Positions 10,832 to 21,030 of a stretch of DNA of 64,000 bases are shown one piece after another (positions within the stretch are counted from its first letter, which is position 1; each line of letters starts with the position of its first letter). Position numbers and translations under genes: made by a program. Source of the DNA: Neckera pumila (lineage: Eukaryota; Streptophyta; Bryopsida; Hypnales; Neckeraceae). The DNA lies in contig OZ018418.1 in the NCBI GenBank assembly GCA_963969595.1, forward strand, positions 11,847,001 through 11,911,000, read 5' to 3'. The notes below the pieces were generated by a model. It did not search any database, had not been told where the DNA came from, and was given only the letters and a program-made list of their open reading frames with translations.

Positions 10832-10965
10832 CTTAGTTAGCAAAAATCCATGTTTCTCTTAGTTAGCAAAAATCCAATTTCCCTTAATTAGCAAAAATCC
10901 AATTTCCCTTAGTAGCAAAAGTCCAGTTTCCCTCAGCTGCAAAAATCCAGTTTTTCCTTAGCTAG
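10832..10965. repeat. TTAGCAAAAATCCAATTTCCC tandem repeat, about 26 bp
   Basis: Five or so copies of TTAGCAAAAATCCAATTTCC with slight variation begin immediately after element B and continue the repeat present just before it (CCCTTAGTTAGCAAGGATC). The CTTAG duplication used by B is itself part of this repeat. Confidence 0.7.
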
Positions 10966-11830
10966 CTAGTCCAGCATTAGTCCAGCATCCAAAACTAGCA
11001 TCAGTCCAGCGTCGGTCCAAGATACGGAAACAAAAAAAAAAATTTATAAATTACAATTAAACCGACCTTTCAGCCAGCGGATCAGCCAGGAGGTGGGCAG
11101 GCAAGCGGGCTAGGCGGCTCGGCAGCCAATTAGCCGGGGCCCTAGATTGGGTTCCTCTACTTTGAACTCTTTTTTTTTGTTTCTGGTTTTTGTTGGTTTT
11201 TTGGAATTCTCTCAAACTAAAACAAAACAAAAACACAACAAAAGAATGTTGGACTAACCTATTGCTAGCTAGGGTTGGAGTAGGATTAGGGTCAAAAAAT
11301 ACAAAAGGGAGGAGGGAGAAAAGAGCGGAGCACCATCGTACCTGCACACAAAAGTAGCCTCACTCACACTTACACACAATGGAGGGAGAGTAGGGAGGTA
11401 GGAGGCTAAATAGGAGGAGAAGGAGAGAGACGATAAATAGTGGGCTACTTAGAAAGGCTAGGAGGAATAGGAGAAAATCTAAAAAGAGGCCTTGGTAGCC
11501 GTTAGAGGAGGATGGGGGGTATGAGGACGGAAGAACTTTGTAAGAGAATAGTGGACACATTGATGTTGCATAGTTGTCAAAGTTGGTAGTGTAAGGCCCC
11601 ATAAAACATTTGGTGGAATAGTCCCAAGGTAGAAGAAAATAGGAGGAAGAAAAAAAAGGAAAGTAGTTAGGGGGTAACATTTCTTTCAAAAATTAAGCAG
11701 TGAGCTTTGGGAGAAAAAAAAGCCAACAAATCATCATGGATGGGAATACGTATGAGTACGTGGACGATATCATCTCCACTACTAGCAGTGATGGGATAAG
11801 CCATTGAACTAATCCTTGGTATTTTTTCCT
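10966..11830. other. No gene recognised
   Basis: Contains TCCAGCAT(T/C)AGTCCAGC repeats (10970-11020), an A/T-rich stretch, an alternating AAAACAAAAACA block near 11220 and purine-rich sequence to 11700. Short frames here have no recognisable features. Confidence 0.5.
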
Positions 11831-12680
11831 AATTAGTTTGTGATTCTCTCAATTAGGCTTTAACCCAAGGTAATTAGCAAAGATTAGCAAGAATTAGAGG
11901 TTTAGATTCAAAAGCTCATAGATTAGAATTAAGGGTTTCCAGAAACATATTACGATAAAAATTTGGCTTTGGATCAACCACACTAAGTTAAGTCAAGCGG
12001 TTCAAAAGGGAATAATTTTAGTAAATTTGTTTTTAGAAAATGATAGAACAACTTAGGACTAGAGTTAAAAATAGGAATTAGCATTAATTTTGGAGTCAAC
12101 AATCTAGAATTAGGTTTGAAAAGTGGAAATTAGAAAGAAAATCAAGTGTTAAAAGTCTAATTAAAGCTAATCCGGGGTGATTAAATTAGGAATCAGGATT
12201 TAGAATTAGAATTAGAGGGTTAATTTGGAAGTTTAACTTAGAGGTGAAAATTAAGGATGAATTAGGAAGTAAATTGTGGAAGCTTAGTTTAGAGGTTAAA
12301 ATCTAGAATTAGATTTAGGAAGCACAAATCTAGAATTAAAAATTAGAGGTTAAGAAAGGGTAGAGTAACATTTAGAAGATAGAATTTAGGAGTTAAAATT
12401 TAGAAGTAATTTAGGAGTCAAAACCTAGAGTAACATTTAGAGGTTAAAAAATTAGAAGTAATTTTAGAAGTTAAAACATAGAGGTAACTTAGAAGTCAAA
12501 AATCTAGAGTAATACCTAGGGGTTAAAACTTAGAAGGTAGAAAGTTAGAGTAATATTTTGAAGGTAGAAAGTAGAGTAGAAAGTCGGAAGTAAATTTTTG
12601 AAGTTAAAAGTAAAAACCTAGAAGTAAAATTAAAGTAGAAGTAAAAAATTTAATATCACGGTAGAATATTAGAACAAATC
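11830..12680. repeat. Purine-rich low-complexity AATTAGAGGTTAAAA tract
   Basis: Degenerate short repeats on an AGAATTAGAGGTTAAAATTTAG theme, about 20 bp each. Strong strand asymmetry: A and G dominate the plus strand. No ORF longer than background. Confidence 0.6.
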
Positions 12681-14079
12681 CAAGGTTCAACCATAGAAGT
12701 TCATGTAGAAGGTTAAAATCACCAACCAATTGGGATAGTCAACGAGTGGGAAATCACAAAGGAAAGCACCATGGAAGGGACTTAAGATAGAAACAACGTC
12801 CAAATAGGTTGTTTTTGCCCTTTATTTACCCAGGCTGCCCTCTTGGGTCAGCAACTAGTTAGTAGATACGTGCACAACTGATCATAGTTACAACTATTGC
12901 CATCCACAAAACTAGGATACATTAGCTAGTTCCATTGCTTGGAAGGCACAATGGACCGCACGGGCAACACCCTCTTAAATTAAAAGTGGATAAAAGGCTA
13001 GAACCGAGTCGTGTTCACTCCATTACCAAGGGTGGGTAATTTACCGCCGACACCGTCTAGATTTGTGTGTAGAAATAGAGATCGTGAGATCTTCTGTTGA
13101 CTGTAATCCTTGCAATGTTAGAAGATAAAATACAAAATGACAAGGAAAAAGCAATTACTGTCCAAGCAATTTGTACATTGGATTCAATTTTCAATAAAAA
13201 TTGCAGGGGGTTTCATGACCTTTTATTCATGCTCAACCAAGAAAAACAAAGAAGAGTCTTTAGAATCAATTGCTCACGATATCGAAACTAATCCACTCGC
13301 CGGAAGGGTTTCCCACTAACATTTAACACCTTCCGGATATAGTAGGGACGTTGCATTCAAGGGAATCTACATCATCCCTCATGCATATTGAGGGTTCTAA
13401 TATGCGCGCATGAGGCCACTTCAAGGGATCTACCTCAAGCATTACAATGGTTCGATTCCAAAGAACACTACGCTGTTCAAGACTACTTAAGAGATGCTTC
13501 AGCAGTTGCCCACAATTTGGATAGGGTTTGCTCTTGTTCGGTTTGTCAACACTGGTAATATAAAGAAACCCATTTAGAATCTCGGGTGGAAGAAGACGTC
13601 GAAGAAGCTCTGCCAAAGTCAAAGTATGCATGCACGACCATAGAAAACAGGGAATATGTGTCACAAAATGTTGAAGAAGACCATGAAAGCCAACCGGTAT
13701 GTCGAAATTCTGAGGGAGATCTGCAACACCGCCAAGGACGCATAGATCACCGGTCAATACAACAAGCAACGCCTTTTGCATGAACCAACCATCAAGAGTT
13801 CTCCCAGTGAATATTAATCACATCATATTACAAACAGCAAGAAGCACACATACAAGGGGGAGGGGGGCGCACACGCGTGTTACAAAACCTATGTATTGAG
13901 GTGTCGATGAAAATGGCAAGTTCCTTTTACAAGTAGTTATCCGGCCATTCCTGTAAGACGTTGTTAGTACAACATGTTGCAAGAATTGGTTAGCACTATT
14001 GCAATGCAATAGTTCTCTGAAATGTAATCATCTGAAGATCTGCTAGAAGTTAAGGACGCTGATTTATTGGGTATGGTCA
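12681..14079. other. No gene recognised
   Basis: Mixed-composition noncoding DNA. A frame at 13323-13781 on the minus strand is 152 codons long, but it has no recognisable motif and overlaps equally open frames on the other strand. Nothing else can be supported. Confidence 0.4.
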
Positions 14080-14461
14080 GTGCATAGATGATGGACCGTG
14101 ACATATCATGGTTTTTTATTACATTTGAACCTACTCTATGACAAGGTTGGCAAGACATTTATATAAGCGACCGTGAGATATCACAATCCTCCATTAGAAT
14201 TGAAGGTATTATGTGACAACCATGGTAGGATACTATAGTTAAAGGTATTACATGACAACCTTGGGAGGACACTTATATATGCGATTGCAAGATACCACGA
14301 TTCTCAGTTACATATGAAGGAACTCTATGACAAGGTAAATTGGTAGGACCCTAACATAAGAGACATAGAAATATGACGGTCTTCTATTATAGTTTAAGGT
14401 ATTATGTGACAATGTTGGTAGGACACTGATATAAGCGACCAAGAGATATCCCGGTTGTCGG
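14080..14461. repeat. Degenerate 75-80 bp tandem repeat with CGTGAGATATCAC cores
   Basis: About five units, each combining GACAAYNTTGGTAGGACACT, ATATAAGCGACC and a near-palindromic core such as CCGTGAGATATCACAATCC or CCAAGAGATATCCCGG. The core belongs to the dispersed palindrome family seen again from 31.8 to 42.3 kb. Confidence 0.65.
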
Positions 14462-15901
14462 TTAGGAGCTTACTGTGATTCTAATGAACTTGCTCGGATC
14501 CGAAAAGTCACATAACAGTGGAGAAAGATCCTCTAGACAAATGGGAGAATACACCATGGGACGTGGCAAAAAATTCAAAGTACTCCTTCCCACCTTTAGT
14601 TGAAATTTCTTTGCCGCTAGGGCATCAAATTGCAGCTCACTAGATTGCAAGCTTCGGGTCAATGATGCCATTAGAGTGGAGGCTTCTTTGAGCTCTCTTC
14701 TTGCGCCCTTCACCTTCACGAGCTCCTCTTGTATCTACTCTTTAATCCCTTCCATTTTTATCATTTCCTTGAATGCATCTTTGCCCTACTCCTGAAGTGT
14801 CTTGATGAATGCCTTCTTTTGCAGCTCTTACTTCTTCAAGGAGCCCATTTTCCCTTTGAATTGCTTGAAATTCAAGGTGGCTCCTTCAAGCCTCTGTACT
14901 GCCACTTTCTTTGATTCTTGAGTGTGTTGCTGCTCCAAGTGAATGGCCTCCATCAGCATCTCTACTTCTCTCAGCCGCTCCAAAACCACAGTCTTCTTCA
15001 ACTCGCCGCCACTTTGTCCAACGGCACTAGGGTCCTGCATGCAAATCCCCAAAGCCATCTCCAATTCCAACCCCAAAACATCCCAATCACCAGCCTCTAC
15101 ATGCCGCAACTTACACGGCACACCTTGAGCCCTCTCAAATGTAGAATCTTGTAGTCCTTGCTTTTTCCCATTGCTCTCCTCCCCCCCCTCCGTCTTCACT
15201 TGCAGACCAAGCTCCAGCTTCATTTCGACACCAAGCTCCAGCTTCACTTTGACACCAAGCTCCAGCTTCATGCCTCGCCATTCTTTTCCTCGAACGTCCA
15301 CGCTCTTTGCAGCGGATACTACTTTCTTCAATTCTTCTAGCTTCGTCCAATCTAACAAGTACCTACTTTGCTGTTGCTTGTTGGTCTCCTCCCCAAATGC
15401 ACACCAATTCACCCTACCACTACCTTCTTTGTACTCAAGAGCTATCCCTTTGACAAGATTAGGTGTTTTGTCCTCTCCGTGTTGGTAGAGGATGGGGTGC
15501 AAAAACTTCACCCTGTCCACAACTTCATCCACAGTGCATCCACCCCAAGCATGCCCGGCCCACCTTTGCTCACCGTATGGTTTGCTAAATAATTTCCTCA
15601 ACGACTCAGAAGACATAGTATTCTTGCGGAAGTGGTGGGGACGGTCGCTAGCATCTGTGAGTCCAAACTCGGTCTTGAAGTCTTTCTTCTTCAATTCTTG
15701 AGGGGCCTTCTTCAATCTCAGAATTTCGTCCTCAACATCTTCAATGCAGGTGAAGGCTCTCAGCGCCCTAAGGTTGCCTCTCTCCTTTGTCATTGCTGCA
15801 ACTTTGGGAGCACGCTCAAGAACCTTGAAATCTTCCTCGTCATCGCTTGTGGCACCCGATCTCCCTCCAGCCACTTTAGAAATCTTGGGTGCCCCCCCCA
15901 C
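14462..15901 (-). pseudogene. Coiled-coil protein of a multicopy family, decayed
   Basis: The longest open part is 15901-14828 (357 codons); the same frame continues to 14462 through three stops (TAA, TAG, TAG). The N-terminus is charged (SDDEEDFKVLERAPK). The middle region includes EDKTPNLVKGIALEYKEGSG, CAFGEETNKQQQSRY and LLDWTKLEELKK. Then come three copies of an octapeptide KLELGVxx (24-bp DNA repeat, 15206-15277). The C-terminal third is predicted coiled coil (VVLERLREVEMLMEAIHLEQ and on). The listed start is a GTG in a G-rich run; upstream to about 16050 another frame encodes CRACKRGGKF and KEETGRLTTKK, suggesting a slip in the G tract hides a longer N-terminus. A related gene lies at 63146-64000. 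The function is not recognised. Confidence 0.55.
15206..15277 (-). repeat. 24-bp tandem repeat coding for KLELGVxx
   Basis: Three in-frame copies containing ACCAAGCTCCAGCTTCA on the plus strand, starting at 15206, 15230 and 15254. The unit keeps the coding frame, giving KLELGVKV, KLELGVEM and KLELGLQV. Confidence 0.8.
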
Positions 15902-16536
15902 CCCACCCCACTGCCTCCCCTAATTTCAAACCTTTTGATTTCACCTTCTTTGTTGTCAACCTCCCAGTTTCCTCCTTGTCAGGGGCGAGAAACTTACCAC
16001 CTCTCTTGCACGCGCGACATTTTTGCACTCACTGAGGACATGCGCTGCCACCACTAATCCTTCACGCTCACTACGCACTCATTGAACCTCTTTGCTGTCC
16101 ACCGTAGCTGCGCAATCACGTATTCATACCCTGAGTCCTCTCATCTCTCACCATTGCTTCTCTAAACCCTTGACACTAACACGGATTCTCTCCCACGACT
16201 TGCGCAAGAATGATCTTTACTTTGTGTACAGAAACTATCTAAACAAGCACTCCAACATTGCCTACTGTCGCAACCAGAATTTTTGTTTTTTTCTTGCTTA
16301 TCTAAAAGTTGGAATGGAAATGAGTAATTAGGATTTGGATCCTATTAGGAGGCAGAAGAAGACTGAAGATAGACAAAGCTAATGCAGTAAGGGGTAAACT
16401 GGATTTAATCCAATTAGAGTATTAATACTCAGGAGCGAAATCACATCCGAAACTTACTGCGGATCAAATTAGGGTGAACCAAATTGCTATGGACTGGACC
16501 AGAAAAGGTCATGATGACCAATCGAGGTCCTAAGAT

Positions 16537-16544
16537 TATATAAA
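16537..16544 (+). promoter_or_regulatory. TATA box of element C
   Basis: TATATAAA, 271 bp inside the element, in a context (TATATAAAGGCTRGTC, then CAAGTTTTGGAGCTGACC) shared with element A. The gag-like ORF starts about 285 bp downstream. Confidence 0.72.
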
Positions 16545-16826
16545 GGCTAGTCTTTCCCATTTTTGCTCCTTTACTTTCCTCAAGTTTTGGAGCTGACCTT
16601 AAGCGCTTTAACGCCTCCGTCTGCGCCAGAACTGTTGTATGCGTGAAGACTTAAGTGCAAGTGCGTGCGAGTGCGTGAGAGTTCGTGAGAGGTCGAGATT
16701 GTATGGGCTTCAGGTTTTGTGTTGCCATCTGGTTGAGATCAGATGAGAGAAAGTGAGGATGGGACGTGCGGCTAGGAGAGAGTGAGGTAGCGACCAGAAA
16801 GGATCCAACTAGCCAAGTCCGTGTCC

Positions 16827-18195
16827 ATGCCTTAGCTTTGCAAGAGTAGACCGGGAGCGCCCAGTTCCTCCTCAGAGATTAAGCTCTGGAAAGTAGTTCC
16901 AATCATCCCCTTCGAAGAATCGGCAAAAACCGAGCTCATGGACAACCGAGTGGGAAGAAAAGAGGTGGAGAGAGGTCTACAACTTCTAGTTAGGGAATTT
17001 AGGCATGGGAGGACGGAGAGCTGAATTCATCCATGATAAGTTTCATGGAGAGCCGAGGAACAAGGACGGATACGCGGTTGCGGATTGCATAGACAACCGG
17101 CACCTCCGCCTTCTCTAGTTCTTGATTCCAATCATCCATCCGGAGAAGCCGACGAGGGTGACAATGACCATCGGCAACACTGTTTTCGGGGCCTTGAGCG
17201 GGGAACAGAAGGTGAACTGGGCCCAGATCTTTTGCGATCTAGTGTCCCAGCTTGTGACAAGAGTTGGAAAGACTGTGGCCACTCCTTTGAGTCCCTATCT
17301 CTTTCACCTCTACTAATGCAACTAACTTCTCACCGATACGAAGGAGAAGACATGGAACATTCAAGAATCCATCCTAAAGTATAGAGAGTCGGGTTCGGAT
17401 GACAAACCGGAGGACGTGTCCGGATCCAAACCAAAGATGGAAGAAGAAAATGAGGAAGAGCACCTCAAGATGAGGAAGCGAATGAAGACAACGCCTCCTC
17501 ATAAAAGAGGAACCCCTCCTACCAGTTGATCTACTCCAGAACAAAGAACGGAAGTGGAGATATCGGATCTCAAAGACCCGATTGATCCATTCAATTAGTT
17601 GGCCCACATCCTCTGCGGAATACAAGCGGATTGGGAGGTCAAGAGAAGGACCTTCTTTAGTATCAGAGATTTGGTGGGTGCACCGGTAGATAGCAAGCTA
17701 CCGGCTAAGGTAGCACTACACATCACCAATTTGGACGAACATAAGAAGCAAGAGGCAGAGATTTGTTGACTTCAAGAGGAAGTCGACACGTTGAAGGCAA
17801 AAATGGTTGCCTTCAAAGAAAATAAGACAGCCGTCCAGGAGATGGCGGATGCAACACGGAAAGTGGCGGAGATAGTGAAGGCCACTCTCGGAGCTTCCGG
17901 ATCTGCCAATGTCAAGGCGGAGTTGTTTGACAAGGGAGTACACAAGGAGAAGAAAATATCCGATTCCCAAATAGATCAAATCCTGACCAATTTTAATGAT
18001 TGGGTAGAAGCAGCAATGGTGGCAGCACAAGAGGCAACCAACCAGATGGATGCTAGCAGCCACAAACTAAACGGATCCATATATTCCAGAGAGATCCATC
18101 TTTTGAACCTTTGGCTGCCGAATTTGTTCGCGGCAGAAGGATTGAATCCGAGGGAGCCTAAGGATCGAACTCCCGAGTCAAAGAAGAGTCAATGA
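16827..18195 (+). pseudogene. Gag-like FHLYH protein of element C, heavily decayed
   Basis: The ATG at 16827 aligns with the start in element A, but the third codon is TAG. An internal deletion near 16950 removes several dozen codons present in A. Downstream the frame carries EFIHDKFHGEP, KDGYAVADC and TRVTMTIGNTVFGALSGEQKVNWAQIFCDLV, then PLSPYLFHLY followed by stops. Comparison with A shows two glutamine CAG codons turned into TAG (17116-17118 and 17596-17598). The best-preserved part is 17791-18195: an alanine-rich helical segment (MADATRKVAEIVKATLG; DQILTNFNDWVEAAMVAAQEA) and a short tail ending PESKKSQ. The role is inferred to be gag-like from its neighbours in the family. Confidence 0.68.
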
Positions 18196-19455
18196 AGGAC
18201 TGGGCCTGGACAAGCAGTTCAGCTAGATTCATGGCCACGATCATATCTTCCGGATCCTGCACTCAGGAAGCGGAGCAGGAATTTGACAGACGTCTTCAAC
18301 CAGTTATCTGCGGAACCCAAAAGTCCTACTCTGGGTGAGGGAGTTGCAGAGTAGATAGGATTGTATTTTGTGTAAGATAGTTTGTACCGGATTGGATGTT
18401 CATCCGGTCTGGCCGGTTAGGATCGGACCCGAAAGTTCCGCGTAGATTTTTTAGGGCCTTTCTGCCTTTGTAAATCAATTGTTTATAAAGCCAGTCCCTG
18501 CTTGGGAGCTGGGAGTCTTTTTGCCTAAATTTTGCTTGTGCCTTCTATTGGCTTCTTATTGTGTGTCTCTCCCGTGTGTGGCAGGGTTATATGGTGAGGA
18601 GTTAGGAAGGCGCACATTGTTTTTGGGAGTGATTTCTCCCTTTTGTGTTCTTGTTTTGATCTTATGTGCAAGTGAGCGGGTAGTAAAAGATATGGGAGTG
18701 GATTTCTGTTCCTCAGCATTTCTAAGGTCTAGGTTTTCAAGCGAGAAAGTTGTTGTTAGGCTAGGCGGATAGGGAGGGTTTCCTTAGTCGCGCTAGAACT
18801 CTTGGGTGGGAAATCCGGTTGAGTGTCTGATCTCCTAAGAGATCTTGCTGCCCTAGTTGGTAAACGGAAGAGCTTTAGTTGATGTTAGAACGGACGGATA
18901 CATTTGTAACCACCTGACTTTATACAGATGGAACTTGGCGCCAAGGTTGTTGTAGTATGAGAGGATCTTACGGGGGGGTCTTTGTGTGATCTGTGATCCG
19001 AAGAGTTCTCTGGATTGCTGTGAAGGATCAAACCGGATCCGGAGTAGTGTAGGAGATTGGAAGATAGAAAAGTGGGTCTTCAGCCACTATAAGTCACGGA
19101 AGGAGTGGCGGGCCTGCCACTCTCAAAAACAAGCGGCGAATCCTTTGATGGTGAAACAGAGATAAAACTAAACCGGATAAGGATAAGGGCAAATATGAGT
19201 TGATCAGATTGGATTGGATAGTTGGACGGATTGAGAAAGGAGAGAAGGGTCTGATTGTAGTTTTTGGTGTTGTTGTATTTTTGATTATAGTGTTAGGAGC
19301 GGAAAGGAAAATGTGGATATTGACTGAGCTTAGATACTAAATAAGGCTAGATACTTCATAGAATCTCGCGAGTTTGATCTTTAGAGTCACTTTGTTATGC
19401 TTTAAAGTGGTTTTTGGGAGTATAACTAGGAATTTGCTTGCCCTGTGCTGCGACA

Positions 19456-19879
19456 CCTGCACACATCAATACTCTGCAAAGACAATTGAAGGGACAATCA
19501 AACCCTAACCGCTAAGCCTGCAGCACAATCGCACGACAAAGCCAGGAAACGAAAGCGGAGCAATTGCAATACAAACGGAAAGAGCGCCAAATCTGAGCCT
19601 TCTCCAAACAAGAGAGACAACAGCGACCGGTGGTCACCAGTTACCAGTGATGTGTCTCGCAATGGCAACTGGTGGTCACTAGTCACCCTAAGTCCAATAC
19701 CTCCTGGACAAGTCAAAAAATCTAGAAGTGACGTGTAATTCGATTTTAACTTTAAGCACTTAAGATTAAGAAAATAAGGAACAAATCAAATGAAATTAAC
19801 ATTTGAGGTGAAGTGTGAGTGTCAAAACCTATAGACTTATGTAGGGTTGAATAAATCAAGATGTTTTTGACATTTTAAG
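19456..19879. other. No gene recognised
   Basis: Unique-looking flank of element C, continuous with 16060-16265 before the insertion. It contains two GTCACCAGTTACCAGTG / GGTGGTCACTAGTCACC stretches (19625-19690) and no supported ORF. Confidence 0.4.
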
Positions 19880-20399
19880 TTTGGATTCAACATTGTTGCA
19901 ATAAATGACATCCACAAAATTAATCTATAGTTCATTTTTTCAAATGGAGAGCAAATTTAAAGAAGAGGAAGCTTATTTGTTTGCTTTCAAAATTTATAAT
20001 TGGTGGTCTTGAAAAATTGGATTTTGGATAATTGATCCCACATATTAACCTGCATGTAAAATGTGGTAGTAGATCACATCCACCAAATTAATCTATTTTC
20101 AAATATATTGTTTTCCCAAAAAATGGGGAGCAAATCAAATAATTGGAGAAAAGATTTGTTCTATTGATTCAATTTTTGAAGCAATTTTAAGTTTTGAAAA
20201 AAGTATTAAATCAAAGTTTGTACTAAATTGCGACCTTTCAAATTTCCTCAAACATATTAGGACTCATATTTGGGTTCAAAGAATTCAATTTTTGATCCAT
20301 AAATTGAAAATTTGAAAACCAAACAAATTTGCTTTCCATTTTATTCACCTCCTCGTTCACCTCCTTAGCATTTTTTTATTCACTTGCCATTTATTTATT

Positions 20400-20478
20400 T
20401 GCTCCCCATTTTTTTTCTTTGTTCCCCATTTTTTTCCTTTGCTCCCCATTTTTTTCTTTGCTCCCCATTTTTTCATTC
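20400..20478. repeat. Tandem GCTCCCCATTTTTTTCTTT, about 20 bp
   Basis: Four copies of the complement of AAAAAATGGGGAGCAAA, the same word found once or twice in each 210-bp satellite unit but here inverted and tandem. Confidence 0.75.
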
Positions 20479-20941
20479 AATTTTTGATTTAAAGCAAAAT
20501 TGAAAGTCCTACTTAGGTGTCTACAATCAACTAATTTGGTTATAGGAATTTGTAATGAACTTAAGGAACTTCTTTTTAAATGCATTCTCTACCATTTTAA
20601 GAACGTATTGAGTTTAAAAATAAAAAATAAAAAATACAAATATCAAATTCTTTTAAAGTAGCCACATGTGGCCATGCATTATAGTCATAATATTTAAATA
20701 CAAGTATCCATCCGGGTTTTTTCAATTCAAAATCAAATATCAATTTGTTTTTAAATTTTCATATTTGAACATTGTAGTCATAGTCATAGTGTTTCAACAA
20801 CAATTGAATTAAATTGATTCCTACGCTCTAAAGATCCTAAATACAACTCAAAATATTGAATGTAGACATTAAAATGAACTAGCACTTGCAAAAATAAAAA
20901 GGTTAATTTAGGATCTCCACCAAAACCAAATTTCAACAAAA

Positions 20942-20962
20942 GGGGGGGGGGGGGGGGGGGGG
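20942..20962. repeat. G21 homopolymer
   Basis: An uninterrupted run of 21 G on the plus strand, immediately before an inverted repeat. Length is likely variable and prone to sequencing error. Confidence 0.85.
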
Positions 20963-20964
20963 TC

Positions 20965-21030
20965 CCGGAGACCAGTTCAACCTTCCCCACTCACTAATTA
21001 GTAATTGGGGAAGGCCCATTTGGTCTCCGG
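20965..21030. other. Perfect-arm hairpin next to the G run
   Basis: CCGGAGACCA (20965-20974) pairs with TGGTCTCCGG (21021-21030), CCTTCCCCA (20981-20989) pairs with TGGGGAAGG (21006-21014), and the apex contains the palindrome ACTAATTAGT (20993-21002). A TATA-like TTTATATAGG follows at about 21058, and two further short inverted repeats (GCAACATTCT region; CCTGGAA...TTCCAGG) lie before 21180. Could be a structured transcript or a foldback element end; the function is unknown. Confidence 0.65.

Larger units (their letters stand above)
16266..19455 (+). mobile_element. Element C: 3.2-kb FHLYH-type element
   Basis: The element begins TGTCGCAACCAGAATT at 16266 and ends CCTGTGCTGCGACA at 19455, giving a terminal inverted match TGTCGCA/TGCGACA. 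The flanks are CCTAC (16261-16265) and CCTGC (19456-19460), a 5-bp duplication with one transition. The 5' part, with TATA box and leader, matches element A. The 3' end on the reverse strand (TGTCGCAGCACAG) matches the corresponding end of element D (TGTCGTAGCACAG). It contains one gag-like ORF, heavily mutated, and about 1.2 kb of noncoding 3' sequence. No pol and no internal copy of the ends were found. Confidence 0.78.

Noticed and set aside
13440..13465. GGTTCGATTCC, an exact tRNA B-box match
   Set aside because: The flanking bases do not form a T-stem and no A-box or cloverleaf is present upstream.
13323..13781. 152-codon minus-strand frame
   Set aside because: No recognisable motif, atypical composition, competing open frames and no second copy.
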